Source of the DNA: Verrucomicrobiia bacterium
GTDB taxonomy: Bacteria; Verrucomicrobiota; Verrucomicrobiia; Opitutales; Opitutaceae
Direction of reading: 5' to 3'
Assembly (NCBI GenBank): GCA_030424825.1
Contig: JAUHWE010000275.1
Coordinates: forward strand, 1-6,538
Length of the DNA stretch: 6,538 nt
This document shows, piece after piece, positions 1 through 5,916 of the stretch. The notes beneath the pieces were generated by a model. That model saw nothing but the letters and a program-made list of their open reading frames with translations. It ran no database searches and was not told the DNA's origin. The translations under genes were made by a program, and so were the position numbers. The number at the start of each line of letters is the position of its first letter. Position 1 is the stretch's first letter.

Positions 1-1007
1 TTGACCTACGACTGAAATACGCACTTCAGAGACATCCGGAAATTCAGTTCGAAATCAACCTCTTTGGACCGGACACCGAAGAGCTGAAACGATTTGGAGA
101 CGGAGATCCCAGCTCGCACTCCGCGCTACGCTACGCAATCGAGCGATTTTCACCACTTCCCAACGTGCATTGGTCCGCATCCAATGAGATCCATCAAGAA
201 GATCCAGATTTGGGACCCGCGTTGGCCACGGTAGGCGAGGCCATAAATGGCAATGACCCTTGGAACTCCCTCATCACTTGTTGTGGTCAACGATTCGACC
301 CTCCCTCGTTTCCATCCACGAAATGGCTGTCCTTTCAGTCGATCGATTCGCTCGGACAAGTGACTGGGGAGAAAGCGATTGAAGCGCGGGCTGGCGCAAG
401 CAAACCCGTCGCCCTCGCCAGAGACCGGGGCGAGCAAGATTACGCACCGCGATTTCCCCGGTACTATTTTCGCAGACTTTTCTGGGGAACGCTCTTGTCC
501 GGCGCTATGCCGTCGTACTGTGGACTGAGAACATCCGAGCCGTTCGATCGCAATCGCCGCGGCATCGAAGGTTACTACGACGCTTGCAATTCAGGACGCC
601 TTCGGTACGGAGCCCACGACATTCTGCAAATCAAGAAATTTTTCGCTGACACCGAGATCAGCTTGGAGAATTGGGTTCCCAACGACGCCGTTTCAGGGAG
701 TAACCCGCTCCTAGCGAAATCCATACTCTCCAGCGACCAGAACGAGTGCATCACCTATATTGCAAATCCCGAATCATTTGCGGGACACAGCCCAGATGGC
801 TTCCAAGGTCTGCATTCAGACGAATTGTCTGACACCAGTGAGACCTTCACGACCGTAACTCTAGAACTCCCGTTTTCAAACGGGCTCATCAAATGGTACA
901 ATCCAATGACTGGCCAGTGGAAGGGTGAAGCAGAAATCACGAAGAACTCCACCACCTTGCTGACTCCAGAGCCCGGCGACTGGGTGGTATGGGCCAAGCG
1001 AAGCTAA
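1..1007 (+). CDS. Apiosidase-like glycoside hydrolase, 3' part (5' end outside window)
   Basis: The frame is open from the first complete codon at position 3 to TAA at 1005-1007, giving 334 residues, so the start lies upstream; the first in-window ATG at 165 falls inside the conserved domain and is not a real start. The fragment looks like the second half of a (beta/alpha)8 barrel of the apiosidase-like/DUF4038 type. The signature VHWSASNE (residues 55-62; N61-E62) matches the Asn-Glu acid/base strand of GH-A clan enzymes. KPVALARDRGEQ (134-145) is where a nucleophile strand is expected, with E144 as a candidate. FWGTLLSGAMPSYCGLRT (160-177) fits the late barrel strands. The C-terminal part (about 285-334), ending GDWVVWAKRS, looks like the small beta-sandwich often labelled 'putative collagen-binding domain' in this family. 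The substrate cannot be deduced; plant or algal polysaccharide side chains are plausible. Family assignment is by recalled motif similarity; a non-hydrolytic relative remains possible. Confidence 0.72.
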   Translation, partial: DLRLKYALQRHPEIQFEINLFGPDTEELKRFGDGDPSSHSALRYAIERFSPLPNVHWSASNEIHQEDPDLGPALATVGEAINGNDPWNSLITCCGQRFDPPSFPSTKWLSFQSIDSLGQVTGEKAIEARAGASKPVALARDRGEQDYAPRFPRYYFRRLFWGTLLSGAMPSYCGLRTSEPFDRNRRGIEGYYDACNSGRLRYGAHDILQIKKFFADTEISLENWVPNDAVSGSNPLLAKSILSSDQNECITYIANPESFAGHSPDGFQGLHSDELSDTSETFTTVTLELPFSNGLIKWYNPMTGQWKGEAEITKNSTTLLTPEPGDWVVWAKRS

Positions 1008-1060
1008 CCTCCTGGCCTCGGTTCTTTGAACGGTTTCCTTTTGATTTCCAATCACTTGTA

Positions 1061-1528
1061 ATGAACAAAGCAGAAATCCTGCAATTGATCACAGAAAAGC
1101 TAGAGTCCGATCTCGCAAAGGCTACCGACGCAGCGATCGAGTCAGCAGAATCCGCCACGCACGAAGAATCCCGGTCGGAAGGGAAATACGACACTCGTGG
1201 ACTTGAAACGTCGTACTTGGCAAACGGGCAGGCCCGTCACGCGATCGAGCTGCGAGAAAGCCTTACGGCAATCAAAAATTTTACCCTTCCCACCTTTTCA
1301 AGTTCCTCCCCCATCGCTCTCGGAGCCCTTGTAACCTTGCTCTCACCCCATGGCCGGGAAATCTACTTTCTAGCGCCCGGAATGGGGGGAATCGATGTTT
1401 CAACTGAGGATGACGCAACGATCACCGTTATTACTCCCAAATCACCCGTTGGAAATGAACTCATAGGAAAAACGGTGGGCGACCGCATTCAAGCCGGGGG
1501 CGGCAAGACAGTAATCGGCATCACTTGA
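1061..1528 (+). CDS. GreA/GreB-family transcription elongation factor-like protein
   Basis: 155 residues. The C-terminal half (about 85-155) resembles the Gre C-terminal FKBP-like domain: ALGALVTL, then ITVITPKSPVGNELIGKTVGDRI (122-143), close to the Gre pattern 'spxgxaLlGkxvGDxv'. The N-terminal half (1-75) is helical and charged and suits the antiparallel coiled coil that enters the RNA polymerase secondary channel. An acidic turn around 35-44 (EESRSEGKYD) may correspond to the GreA tip 'DLxENAEY', whose acidic residues stimulate transcript cleavage. The spacing differs from classical GreA, so this is a divergent branch, and I do not assign greA or greB. An in-frame ATG at 989 would add 24 residues and overlap the upstream gene by 19 bases. 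I prefer 1061 because the helical domain begins there. No Shine-Dalgarno sequence precedes either start. The gene ends 14 bases from a convergent gene. Its role could be cleavage stimulation or another secondary-channel function. Confidence 0.75.
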   Translation: MNKAEILQLITEKLESDLAKATDAAIESAESATHEESRSEGKYDTRGLETSYLANGQARHAIELRESLTAIKNFTLPTFSSSSPIALGALVTLLSPHGREIYFLAPGMGGIDVSTEDDATITVITPKSPVGNELIGKTVGDRIQAGGGKTVIGIT

Positions 1529-1542
1529 AGGAAAGCAGAGGA

Positions 1543-2301
1543 TCAAGGAATTACCAGAGACATACCGGGTTGCAACTGCGTCTCGCTAGGCAGAACTGCA
1601 CGGTTCGCTTCCAGAATCTCCATCCACCGGCCCCCATTTCCATAAACCTCGCTGCTTATCCGATACAGGCTGTCACCCTCCTTTACAATGTAGGTTCGGC
1701 GGGCACCATTGGTCGTATTGGCCGGGCGAACCGGAGCCGGGCGACTGGGAGCCACCGGGTCGATGCGGACAGGTTCCCGCTGCGGGTCCGGAACCGTGAG
1801 AGTTCCATTACGAGAATCGGCGAGTCGATTTTTTAAAGCCTCGTTCTCACGGCGAAGTTGCTCGATCGTATCTAATAACTTGAGACGATAATGCTTAGCG
1901 TCTTCAGTGGTTAGCAGGTCTTTTTTCGCCGTTTTTATTAGATCTTCGACTCGAGCCATTCCTGCATCGCGTTCCGAGGAGGCAGGATCACGGCTCTTTA
2001 TCACCAAGTAATGTTTAAAGTGGTATATCGCCGAGTACTGATCATCCATGTGGTTCAGATGGATCAGCCCCGCCTCTAAATGGGATTCGGGGGCGTTCCC
2101 GTCTCGCTTCGAAATTATCTTGGTGAATTGTGAAAGGGCCTCGTTGTATAGATTTCGAGAGAGGAGGTCTTTCGCTCGCCGGTAGACGGGGTCCTCCGTT
2201 TCACTCAAGACATCGAGAGACATCTGGTCGGAACAGCCCGCGATCACGAACGCTCCCACAAGAGCGAAAATAAGTTTTGATGCGTAGGATCTTCTCATCA
2301 T
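1543..2301 (-). CDS. LysM-domain lipoprotein with repeat-like helices and coiled coil
   Basis: 252 residues from the ATG at 2301. A TTG two codons upstream (2307) is in frame but less likely, and the next codon (ATG, 2298) is also possible. The N-terminus is a lipoprotein signal: MMRRS, a hydrophobic stretch, then the lipobox VIAGC with the lipidated Cys at residue 23, so the protein should be anchored to an envelope membrane. Residues about 38-110 are helical and TPR-like (AKDLLSRNLYNEALSQF, then AGLIHLNHMDDQYSAIYHF). Residues about 136-162 (TIEQLRRENEALKNRLAD) form a short coiled coil. A Pro/Arg-rich linker (170-197) leads to a C-terminal LysM domain (about 203-252; YIVKEGDSLYRIS, then LQPGMSLVIP), which binds GlcNAc-containing glycan, here probably peptidoglycan. 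The domain layout suggests a tether between membrane and cell wall, perhaps by self-association through the coiled coil; that is inference. It is transcribed divergently from kdsD. Confidence 0.85.
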   Translation of the reverse strand: MMRRSYASKLIFALVGAFVIAGCSDQMSLDVLSETEDPVYRRAKDLLSRNLYNEALSQFTKIISKRDGNAPESHLEAGLIHLNHMDDQYSAIYHFKHYLVIKSRDPASSERDAGMARVEDLIKTAKKDLLTTEDAKHYRLKLLDTIEQLRRENEALKNRLADSRNGTLTVPDPQREPVRIDPVAPSRPAPVRPANTTNGARRTYIVKEGDSLYRISSEVYGNGGRWMEILEANRAVLPSETQLQPGMSLVIP

Positions 2302-2388
2302 GATCAAAAAGGCGTGTATGATATGAGACCACCTCTGCTTGACTTTCCAAGTCTGAAATCAACTAAGCGCCTTCTCTCTTCCTAATCA
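2302..2388. promoter_or_regulatory. Divergent intergenic region between LysM lipoprotein and kdsD
   Basis: These 87 bases must carry the start signals for both divergently transcribed genes. On the plus strand TTGACT (2339-2344) is a good -35 match, with a weak -10 candidate AACTAA (2361-2366) 16 bases further on. A small perfect inverted repeat GACTT-TCC-AAGTC (2341-2353) overlaps the -35 and could be an operator or chance. On the minus strand TATCAT, near position 2320, resembles a -10 but has no convincing -35. Neither start codon has a Shine-Dalgarno sequence. That promoters lie here follows from gene orientation; the exact elements are weak. Confidence 0.4.
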
Positions 2389-3369
2389 ATGGATACTGAC
2401 GAAATTATTGCGAAAGGGCGCCGATGCATCGACATCGAAGCCGAGGCTCTCATGAAAACCAGCGCTCAGCTCGATTCCGCGTTTGCTCATGTAGCAGCTA
2501 CTGTAATCGAAACGCTCAACGGCGGACAGAAGCTCATTTTTTCTGGAATTGGAAAAAGCGCCCACATCGCGCGCAAACTCGTCGGTACCTTCAATAGTAT
2601 CGGAGCGCCCTCAACCTTCTTGGATCCCGTCAATGCCCTCCACGGCGATATGGGCCTATGCCGCAAGGGCGACGCGCTTCTCGCCTTCAGCAACAGTGGT
2701 GAGACGGAGGAGCTTCTACGGCTTGTCCCGATACTGAAACGGTTCGACGCAAGGACAATCGCAGTCACTTCAAAACCCGACTCAGCCCTGGCAAAACTGT
2801 GTAGCCACTCCTTAATCTATAGCGCGGACAAGGAAGCGTGTCCGCTGGACCTTGCTCCCACCGCCAGCTCGACCGCGTCCATGGCCATTGGGGACGCTCT
2901 CGCCATGGTGGTCCTTGAATGGCGGGCTTTCAGTCGAGAAGACTTCGTCCAGTTCCATCCTGGAGGCAGCCTCGGCAAGTCTCTCGCCGCGAGTGTGGAC
3001 ACGATCATGCGCCCGGCGGGACAATTTGCGGTTTCCCGTGACTCGGCGACTTGCAAGGAATGCCTCCAGCACATGACGAATCCCAATAGTGGATGTATCG
3101 CCCTAACTGATGAGAACGGTCGCCTAAGCGGCATTTTCACGGACGGGGACATTCGTAGACTCGTCCTCGAAGATGCCGACTTTCTGGAAAAATCTGTATC
3201 CAGCTTTATGACACGATCTCCCGTAACCGTCAATTCGGGCTCTCTTGCCGTAGAGGCTTTGCGGATTTTCGAGAATCGGAAAATCGACGACCTGGTCGTG
3301 GTCGATGCCGATTTTCACCCTATCGGGGTGATCGATGGTCAGGATTTGACCAAGGTAAGAATGGTATAG
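2389..3369 (+). CDS. kdsD: Arabinose 5-phosphate isomerase (KdsD/KpsF family)
   Basis: 326 residues, close to the usual family length of about 320-330. The enzyme interconverts D-ribulose 5-phosphate and D-arabinose 5-phosphate in the cytoplasm, the first step of Kdo synthesis for the LPS inner core. The N-terminal SIS sugar-isomerase domain (about 35-175) shows GIGKSAHIARKL (53-64), HGDMGL (85-90), FSNSGETEELL (100-110) and LAPTASSTA (155-163), followed by the linker FHPGGSLGK (189-197). Two CBS domains follow (about 203-262 and 270-326), with GIFTDGDIRR in the first. The catalytic residues known in E. coli KdsD (K59, E111, E152, H193) map with a constant offset of three to K56, E108, E149 and H190, so the enzyme should be active. 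The start at 2389 gives the usual N-terminus, although it lacks a Shine-Dalgarno sequence. The tandem CBS pair may sense nucleotides, as in other members. Neighbouring genes are not Kdo-specific, so the gene may be monocistronic. Confidence 0.95.
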   Translation: MDTDEIIAKGRRCIDIEAEALMKTSAQLDSAFAHVAATVIETLNGGQKLIFSGIGKSAHIARKLVGTFNSIGAPSTFLDPVNALHGDMGLCRKGDALLAFSNSGETEELLRLVPILKRFDARTIAVTSKPDSALAKLCSHSLIYSADKEACPLDLAPTASSTASMAIGDALAMVVLEWRAFSREDFVQFHPGGSLGKSLAASVDTIMRPAGQFAVSRDSATCKECLQHMTNPNSGCIALTDENGRLSGIFTDGDIRRLVLEDADFLEKSVSSFMTRSPVTVNSGSLAVEALRIFENRKIDDLVVVDADFHPIGVIDGQDLTKVRMV

Positions 3370-3400
3370 CTTGCCTCGCTTCAAAACGGATTTCACCCCT

Positions 3401-3418
3401 AACGCCCCTTAAGGCGTT
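3401..3418 (+). terminator. Short perfect hairpin downstream of kdsD
   Basis: AACGCC-CCTTAA-GGCGTT is a perfect 6-base-pair inverted repeat with a 6-base loop, starting 32 bases after the kdsD stop codon. It is placed as a terminator would be, but the following bases (CAACATCC) contain no U-tract, so it is not a classical intrinsic terminator. It could be a 3' end-stabilising hairpin, part of a factor-dependent terminator, or an operator in front of the next gene. The rest of the intergenic stretch 3370-3558 shows no convincing promoter or other element. Confidence 0.3.
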
Positions 3419-3558
3419 CAACATCCGTACGATAACCACGAGGGCAAAGCTTTGAATCAGGCGATTTTTGTTTCGGAATTTCTCAAAACGCAGTCATGGT
3501 TCGTCTCAAGCCGTCCCCAAGACTGGAGGCTGCGGAGAGCCTGAAAACGAAAATCGAC

Positions 3559-4596
3559 ATGAGCCAAGCTTCACAGACGCCGAGTCAAAGCGAAACAAAG
3601 CTGCTATCCGGGCTGTTTCAATTGCTCGAGCCCCACTTGGCAACGCTCGACCGATTTCTCCTCGAGCAAGTCAACAGTTTCGAAGAAGAGATTCGCGGCT
3701 ACGTCGAGTACTGCATGGATACCGGCGGAAAGCGCATTCGCCCTTCGCTCATCTTTTTCAGTGGATGGCAAGGGGAAGGCGTTGTGGATCAGAAGCTAGT
3801 GAAACTCGCTGCGGTCATTGAAACAATCCATCTAGCGACTCTCGTCCACGACGACATCATGGATGAAGCAGACATTCGCCGCAATCGTCCCACTGTGGCG
3901 AAAAAAGACGGAAATGCTACCGCTGTCCTCCTCGGAGACGCTCTCTTTTCGCACGCCGTTTACCTGGCAACCCAATTTCCAACTGCAGAAGTGAGCGAGA
4001 AAGTGGCGATCGCCATGCGAAACGTGTGTACGGGGGAGATTCTCCAAACGATGCAGCGAGGGGATCCAGATATCGACCTAGCGACTTACCAACGAGTGAT
4101 TGATCTAAAAACGGCCGAGCTTTTCAGCGTGGCCTGCTTTCTTGGAGCCCGTCTGGCTGAGAGAGATCAATCCTATGTCGAGGCCGCCGGAAACTTTGGT
4201 CGACACCTAGGGATTGCCTACCAGATTTACGACGACCTCACCGATCTAGTCGGGTCAGAGGAGAAGATTGGAAAGACACTCGGAACGGATATCGCGACCG
4301 GCAAAGCAACGCTTCCCATTATCTTGCTGCGCGACGGGCTCCCCCAAGAAGAGGCCGCGCTCCTCCGGGCCACCCTCTCAGGCGAAAGCGAGACCGACGT
4401 AAGTATTTGGCAGGCAAAGCTCATAGAGCTCGGTGTCATCGATGCGGTACAAGAGGCGATATTCAGTGAAATTCGTTTGGCGCGCGAGGGAATTGCTTCC
4501 TTTGTCGGAAGCAAGGATGCCGATCTGCTCTACACAATTAGCGAACTCTTGTGGAACCAGGTGGAAGCTCTCCAGTCAGATCGGGCAAGATCATAG
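3559..4596 (+). CDS. Long-chain trans-polyprenyl diphosphate synthase (IspB/HepT type)
   Basis: 345 residues from the ATG at 3559. It condenses isopentenyl diphosphate units onto an allylic primer to make an all-trans polyprenyl diphosphate, probably for the quinone side chain. Conserved elements are GGKRIRPS (56-63), the first Asp-rich motif HDDIMDEAD (97-105; D98, D99, D102), LLGDALFSH, the KTAELF helix (184-189) and the second Asp-rich motif YQIYDDLTD (221-229; D225, D226, D229), followed by GKTLGTDIATGKATLP. The Asp residues bind Mg-diphosphate. The residue five before the first DDxxD is Ala (ATLVHDD), as in IspB, rather than an aromatic residue as in farnesyl synthases, so a long product (about C35-C45) is expected; the exact length cannot be read from sequence. 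An ATG at 3496 would add 21 residues with no family-like character. I chose 3559 because the charged lead-in to the first helix begins there. Neither start has a Shine-Dalgarno sequence. Confidence 0.93.
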   Translation: MSQASQTPSQSETKLLSGLFQLLEPHLATLDRFLLEQVNSFEEEIRGYVEYCMDTGGKRIRPSLIFFSGWQGEGVVDQKLVKLAAVIETIHLATLVHDDIMDEADIRRNRPTVAKKDGNATAVLLGDALFSHAVYLATQFPTAEVSEKVAIAMRNVCTGEILQTMQRGDPDIDLATYQRVIDLKTAELFSVACFLGARLAERDQSYVEAAGNFGRHLGIAYQIYDDLTDLVGSEEKIGKTLGTDIATGKATLPIILLRDGLPQEEAALLRATLSGESETDVSIWQAKLIELGVIDAVQEAIFSEIRLAREGIASFVGSKDADLLYTISELLWNQVEALQSDRARS

Positions 4597-4639
4597 GATT
4601 ACGATCAAAATAAGGCCCATTTTCTTCAATTGCCGTGAT

Positions 4640-4677
4640 GGAAACTAGACATTTCAACAATTACCTCTAGAGTTTCC
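4640..4677. promoter_or_regulatory. Inverted repeat GGAAACT/AGTTTCC, candidate ECF-type promoter or operator
   Basis: GGAAACT (4640-4646) and its exact reverse complement AGTTTCC (4671-4677) are separated by 24 bases, and the right arm ends 15 bases before the sigma-factor start codon at 4693. GGAAAC resembles the -35 recognised by many ECF sigma factors (GGAAC or TGAAAC type). A CCTCTA stretch at 4664-4669 lies 18 bases downstream of GGAAAC and could serve as the -10, giving an autoregulated promoter. The second arm lies where a regulator could bind. The repeat is seen directly; the promoter role is inference. Confidence 0.35.
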
Positions 4678-4692
4678 CCAGACTGAGCTCCA

Positions 4693-5085
4693 ATGAGCAT
4701 ATCGAAAACCATTGCCAAACCACTCGTTTCCTCGCCCGAAAGGCGATTGGAAGCCGACGAGGACCTCGCCATCGTGCGGAAGATCCAAGCAGGCGATGTT
4801 GATGCGTTCGATGCTCTCATTCTCAAATACAGGGAGCGCGTCTACTCCATTATCTACAATTTGACGTCCAACCGAGAAGACGCTTCGGATCTCGCCCAGG
4901 AGACATTCATCAAGGCATTTCAGTCCATCAACCGCTTCAAAGGTAAATCCAGCTTTTTCACCTGGCTCTATCGCATCGCGTTAAACACGTCGCTCACCCA
5001 CCTTCGCAAGAATAAGCTGAGACGCTTTTCAGCTTCGAAAAAATGGTCGAAGAGGATCATACGGAGGGATTTATCGAAAATCTGA
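4693..5085 (+). CDS. ECF RNA polymerase sigma factor, N-terminal part (sigma-2), frame interrupted
   Basis: This 130-residue frame encodes the N-terminal half of an extracytoplasmic-function (RpoE-type) sigma-70 factor. Residues about 36-107 are region 2: FDALILKYRERVYSIIYNLT, then EDASDLAQETFIKAF (62-76) and FFTWLYRIALNTSLTHLRKNK (88-108), which bind core RNA polymerase and the -10 element. Similarity ends near residue 112 (LRRF). The last 18 residues (SASKK...LSKI) do not fit the family, while the frame one base back carries FSFEKMVEEDH and continues into region 4 (next entry). Adding one T to TTTT at 5026-5029 fuses both parts into a 209-residue protein of normal ECF length. Possible causes are a sequencing or assembly indel, a recent inactivating mutation, or ribosomal or transcriptional slippage (there is also an A6 run at 5038-5043). 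Taken as written, this product lacks region 4 and could not recognise a -35 element. No Shine-Dalgarno sequence is visible. Confidence 0.85.
   Translation: MSISKTIAKPLVSSPERRLEADEDLAIVRKIQAGDVDAFDALILKYRERVYSIIYNLTSNREDASDLAQETFIKAFQSINRFKGKSSFFTWLYRIALNTSLTHLRKNKLRRFSASKKWSKRIIRRDLSKI
5026..5043 (+). other. Frame-change site within the sigma factor gene (T4 and A6 tracts)
   Basis: The coding signal moves from the frame of 4693 to the frame of 5043 in this 18-base stretch. One extra T in TTTT (5026-5029) yields the family-like join RRF-FSFEKMVEE. One extra A in the A6 run (5038-5043) would also restore an open frame, but with SASKKMVEE at the joint. The first option fits better with what I recall of related Opitutia sigma factors. 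No canonical -1 slippery heptamer (X XXY YYZ) is present in the zero frame. Confidence 0.7.
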
Positions 5086-5321
5086 AGACAGAGTCCGATT
5101 CAGACAAAGCCGCCTTGATGACGGAGCTTCAGGAAACGCTCAACGACGCATTCCAAAAACTATCGGTAAAACACAGGACCGTTATCACCCTTTTTGAAAT
5201 CGACGGACTGAGTCACAAGGAAATCGCAGATATTGTGGGCACATCCATCGGAACGGTTCGGTCCCGTCTCCACTATGCCAAACAGTTCCTTCAAGGTGAG
5301 TTGAAGGACTACATTCGTTAA
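5043..5321 (+). CDS. ECF RNA polymerase sigma factor, C-terminal part (sigma-4)
   Basis: This frame holds the C-terminal half of the sigma factor begun at 4693. If translated separately from the ATG at 5043 it gives 92 residues and overlaps the first part by 43 bases. Region 4 spans about residues 28-88: ELQETLNDAFQKLSVKHRTV, then the helix-turn-helix LSHKEIADIVGTSIGTVRSRLHYAK (56-80), which contacts the promoter -35. The linker between regions (MVEEDHTEGFIENLKTESDSDK, 1-22) is acidic and is better explained as internal sequence of one protein than as a natural N-terminus; no Shine-Dalgarno sequence precedes 5043. The codons look like normal coding sequence, without stops or decay, which argues for a very recent or artefactual frame change rather than an old pseudogene. 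The next gene follows 16 bases after the stop, consistent with an operon in which a sigma factor is followed by its membrane partner. Confidence 0.85.
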   Translation: MVEEDHTEGFIENLKTESDSDKAALMTELQETLNDAFQKLSVKHRTVITLFEIDGLSHKEIADIVGTSIGTVRSRLHYAKQFLQGELKDYIR

Positions 5322-5337
5322 TACCCCAAACCAAAAC

Positions 5338-5913
5338 ATGCTCTTCAATAAACCCAAATCCCAAATAGACGACGATCGCCTTAGCCAGCTGATTCAGTTG
5401 AAACGCCGGGAAAGACCCGACGCCGCTTTCTGGGAGAAATTTGACGGGGAACTTCGAAGCAAGCAACTCGCGGCTCTAGTCCGGACTCAGTCATGGTACG
5501 AGCGGCTTGGGAAGCTTTCGATATTGGTGGCCCGGAAATCCGCTGCCGTCACCGCGACAGCCTGCATTTTCGCACTTGGCGTTTTCACCATTTCAAGAAC
5601 CGAGTATTTTGCGGGCGAGCAGCCAACGACTGGAATGGTTCAGGAGGTTTCTTCTCCTGCCGCGAGCAACACTTCCCTTATTGAACAGCCGATGTTCGTG
5701 GTCGAGGATACCTTACAACAGACTGATCGAATCGAGGGCGAATTCGCTTATGCGATCAACGCAACCCCGACCTACGAAGTGAATGCTTTAACCAAAAAAC
5801 AGTACCCGGTCAGCTACCAAATCATAGCGGAGCCAAAACAGTTCACAGCGGGTCAAATGGAAACGGGGAACGGCCTAGGCGCAAAAATCATTCGTACCGG
5901 TAATCATTTTTAG
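5338..5913 (+). CDS. Single-pass membrane protein in anti-sigma position (unknown function)
   Basis: 191 residues. The N-terminal cytoplasmic part (1-66) is charged and helical, with DDRLSQLIQLKRRERP (12-27) and FWEKFDGELRSKQLAAL (31-47). One hydrophobic segment follows (about 68-86; SAAVTATACIFALGVFTIS). The remaining ~105 residues have no cysteine or recognised domain and would lie in the periplasm, since positive charges flank the N-terminal side of the segment. This layout and its place 16 bases after an ECF sigma gene suggest a membrane anti-sigma factor or regulatory partner. The Zn-binding HxxxCxxC motif of ZAS anti-sigma factors is absent and I see no RseA-like sequence, so the role rests on context. 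I recall similar FWxxFdxELRxKQL N-termini in proteins next to sigma genes of Verrucomicrobiota, but this is not verified. The stop codon is only three bases before the next start, so the two genes are probably co-transcribed and translationally coupled. Confidence 0.7.
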   Translation: MLFNKPKSQIDDDRLSQLIQLKRRERPDAAFWEKFDGELRSKQLAALVRTQSWYERLGKLSILVARKSAAVTATACIFALGVFTISRTEYFAGEQPTTGMVQEVSSPAASNTSLIEQPMFVVEDTLQQTDRIEGEFAYAINATPTYEVNALTKKQYPVSYQIIAEPKQFTAGQMETGNGLGAKIIRTGNHF

Positions 5914-5916
5914 CCC

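Noticed and set aside
989..1060. Longer start for the Gre-like gene at ATG 989
   Set aside because: It would overlap the upstream gene's end, and the added residues do not resemble a Gre N-terminus; the helical domain begins at 1061.
1525..1836. Plus-strand open frame opposite the LysM domain
   Set aside because: It lies antisense to a well-supported gene and is Arg-rich with low-complexity composition, as expected of a shadow frame.
2302..2307. TTG start for the LysM lipoprotein
   Set aside because: ATG codons follow at 2301 and 2298 and already give a complete lipoprotein signal.
3452..3480. TTGAAT as -35 of a promoter for the polyprenyl synthase
   Set aside because: No -10-like hexamer lies at 16-18 bases spacing.
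3496..3558. Upstream ATG of the polyprenyl synthase
   Set aside because: The 21 extra residues have no family-like character and the conserved region is complete from 3559. It cannot be excluded without start mapping.
3468..3821. Second plus-strand frame over the start of the polyprenyl synthase
   Set aside because: It overlaps the conserved GGKRIRPS region in a different frame and shows no domain.
5026..5046. Programmed -1 frameshift signal in the sigma gene
   Set aside because: No canonical slippery heptamer is in the zero frame and I see no strong downstream hairpin; slippage remains only a weak alternative to an indel.
5185..5466. Minus-strand frame across the sigma-4 and membrane protein genes
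   Set aside because: It is antisense to clear coding sequence, with no recognisable motif or upstream signal.
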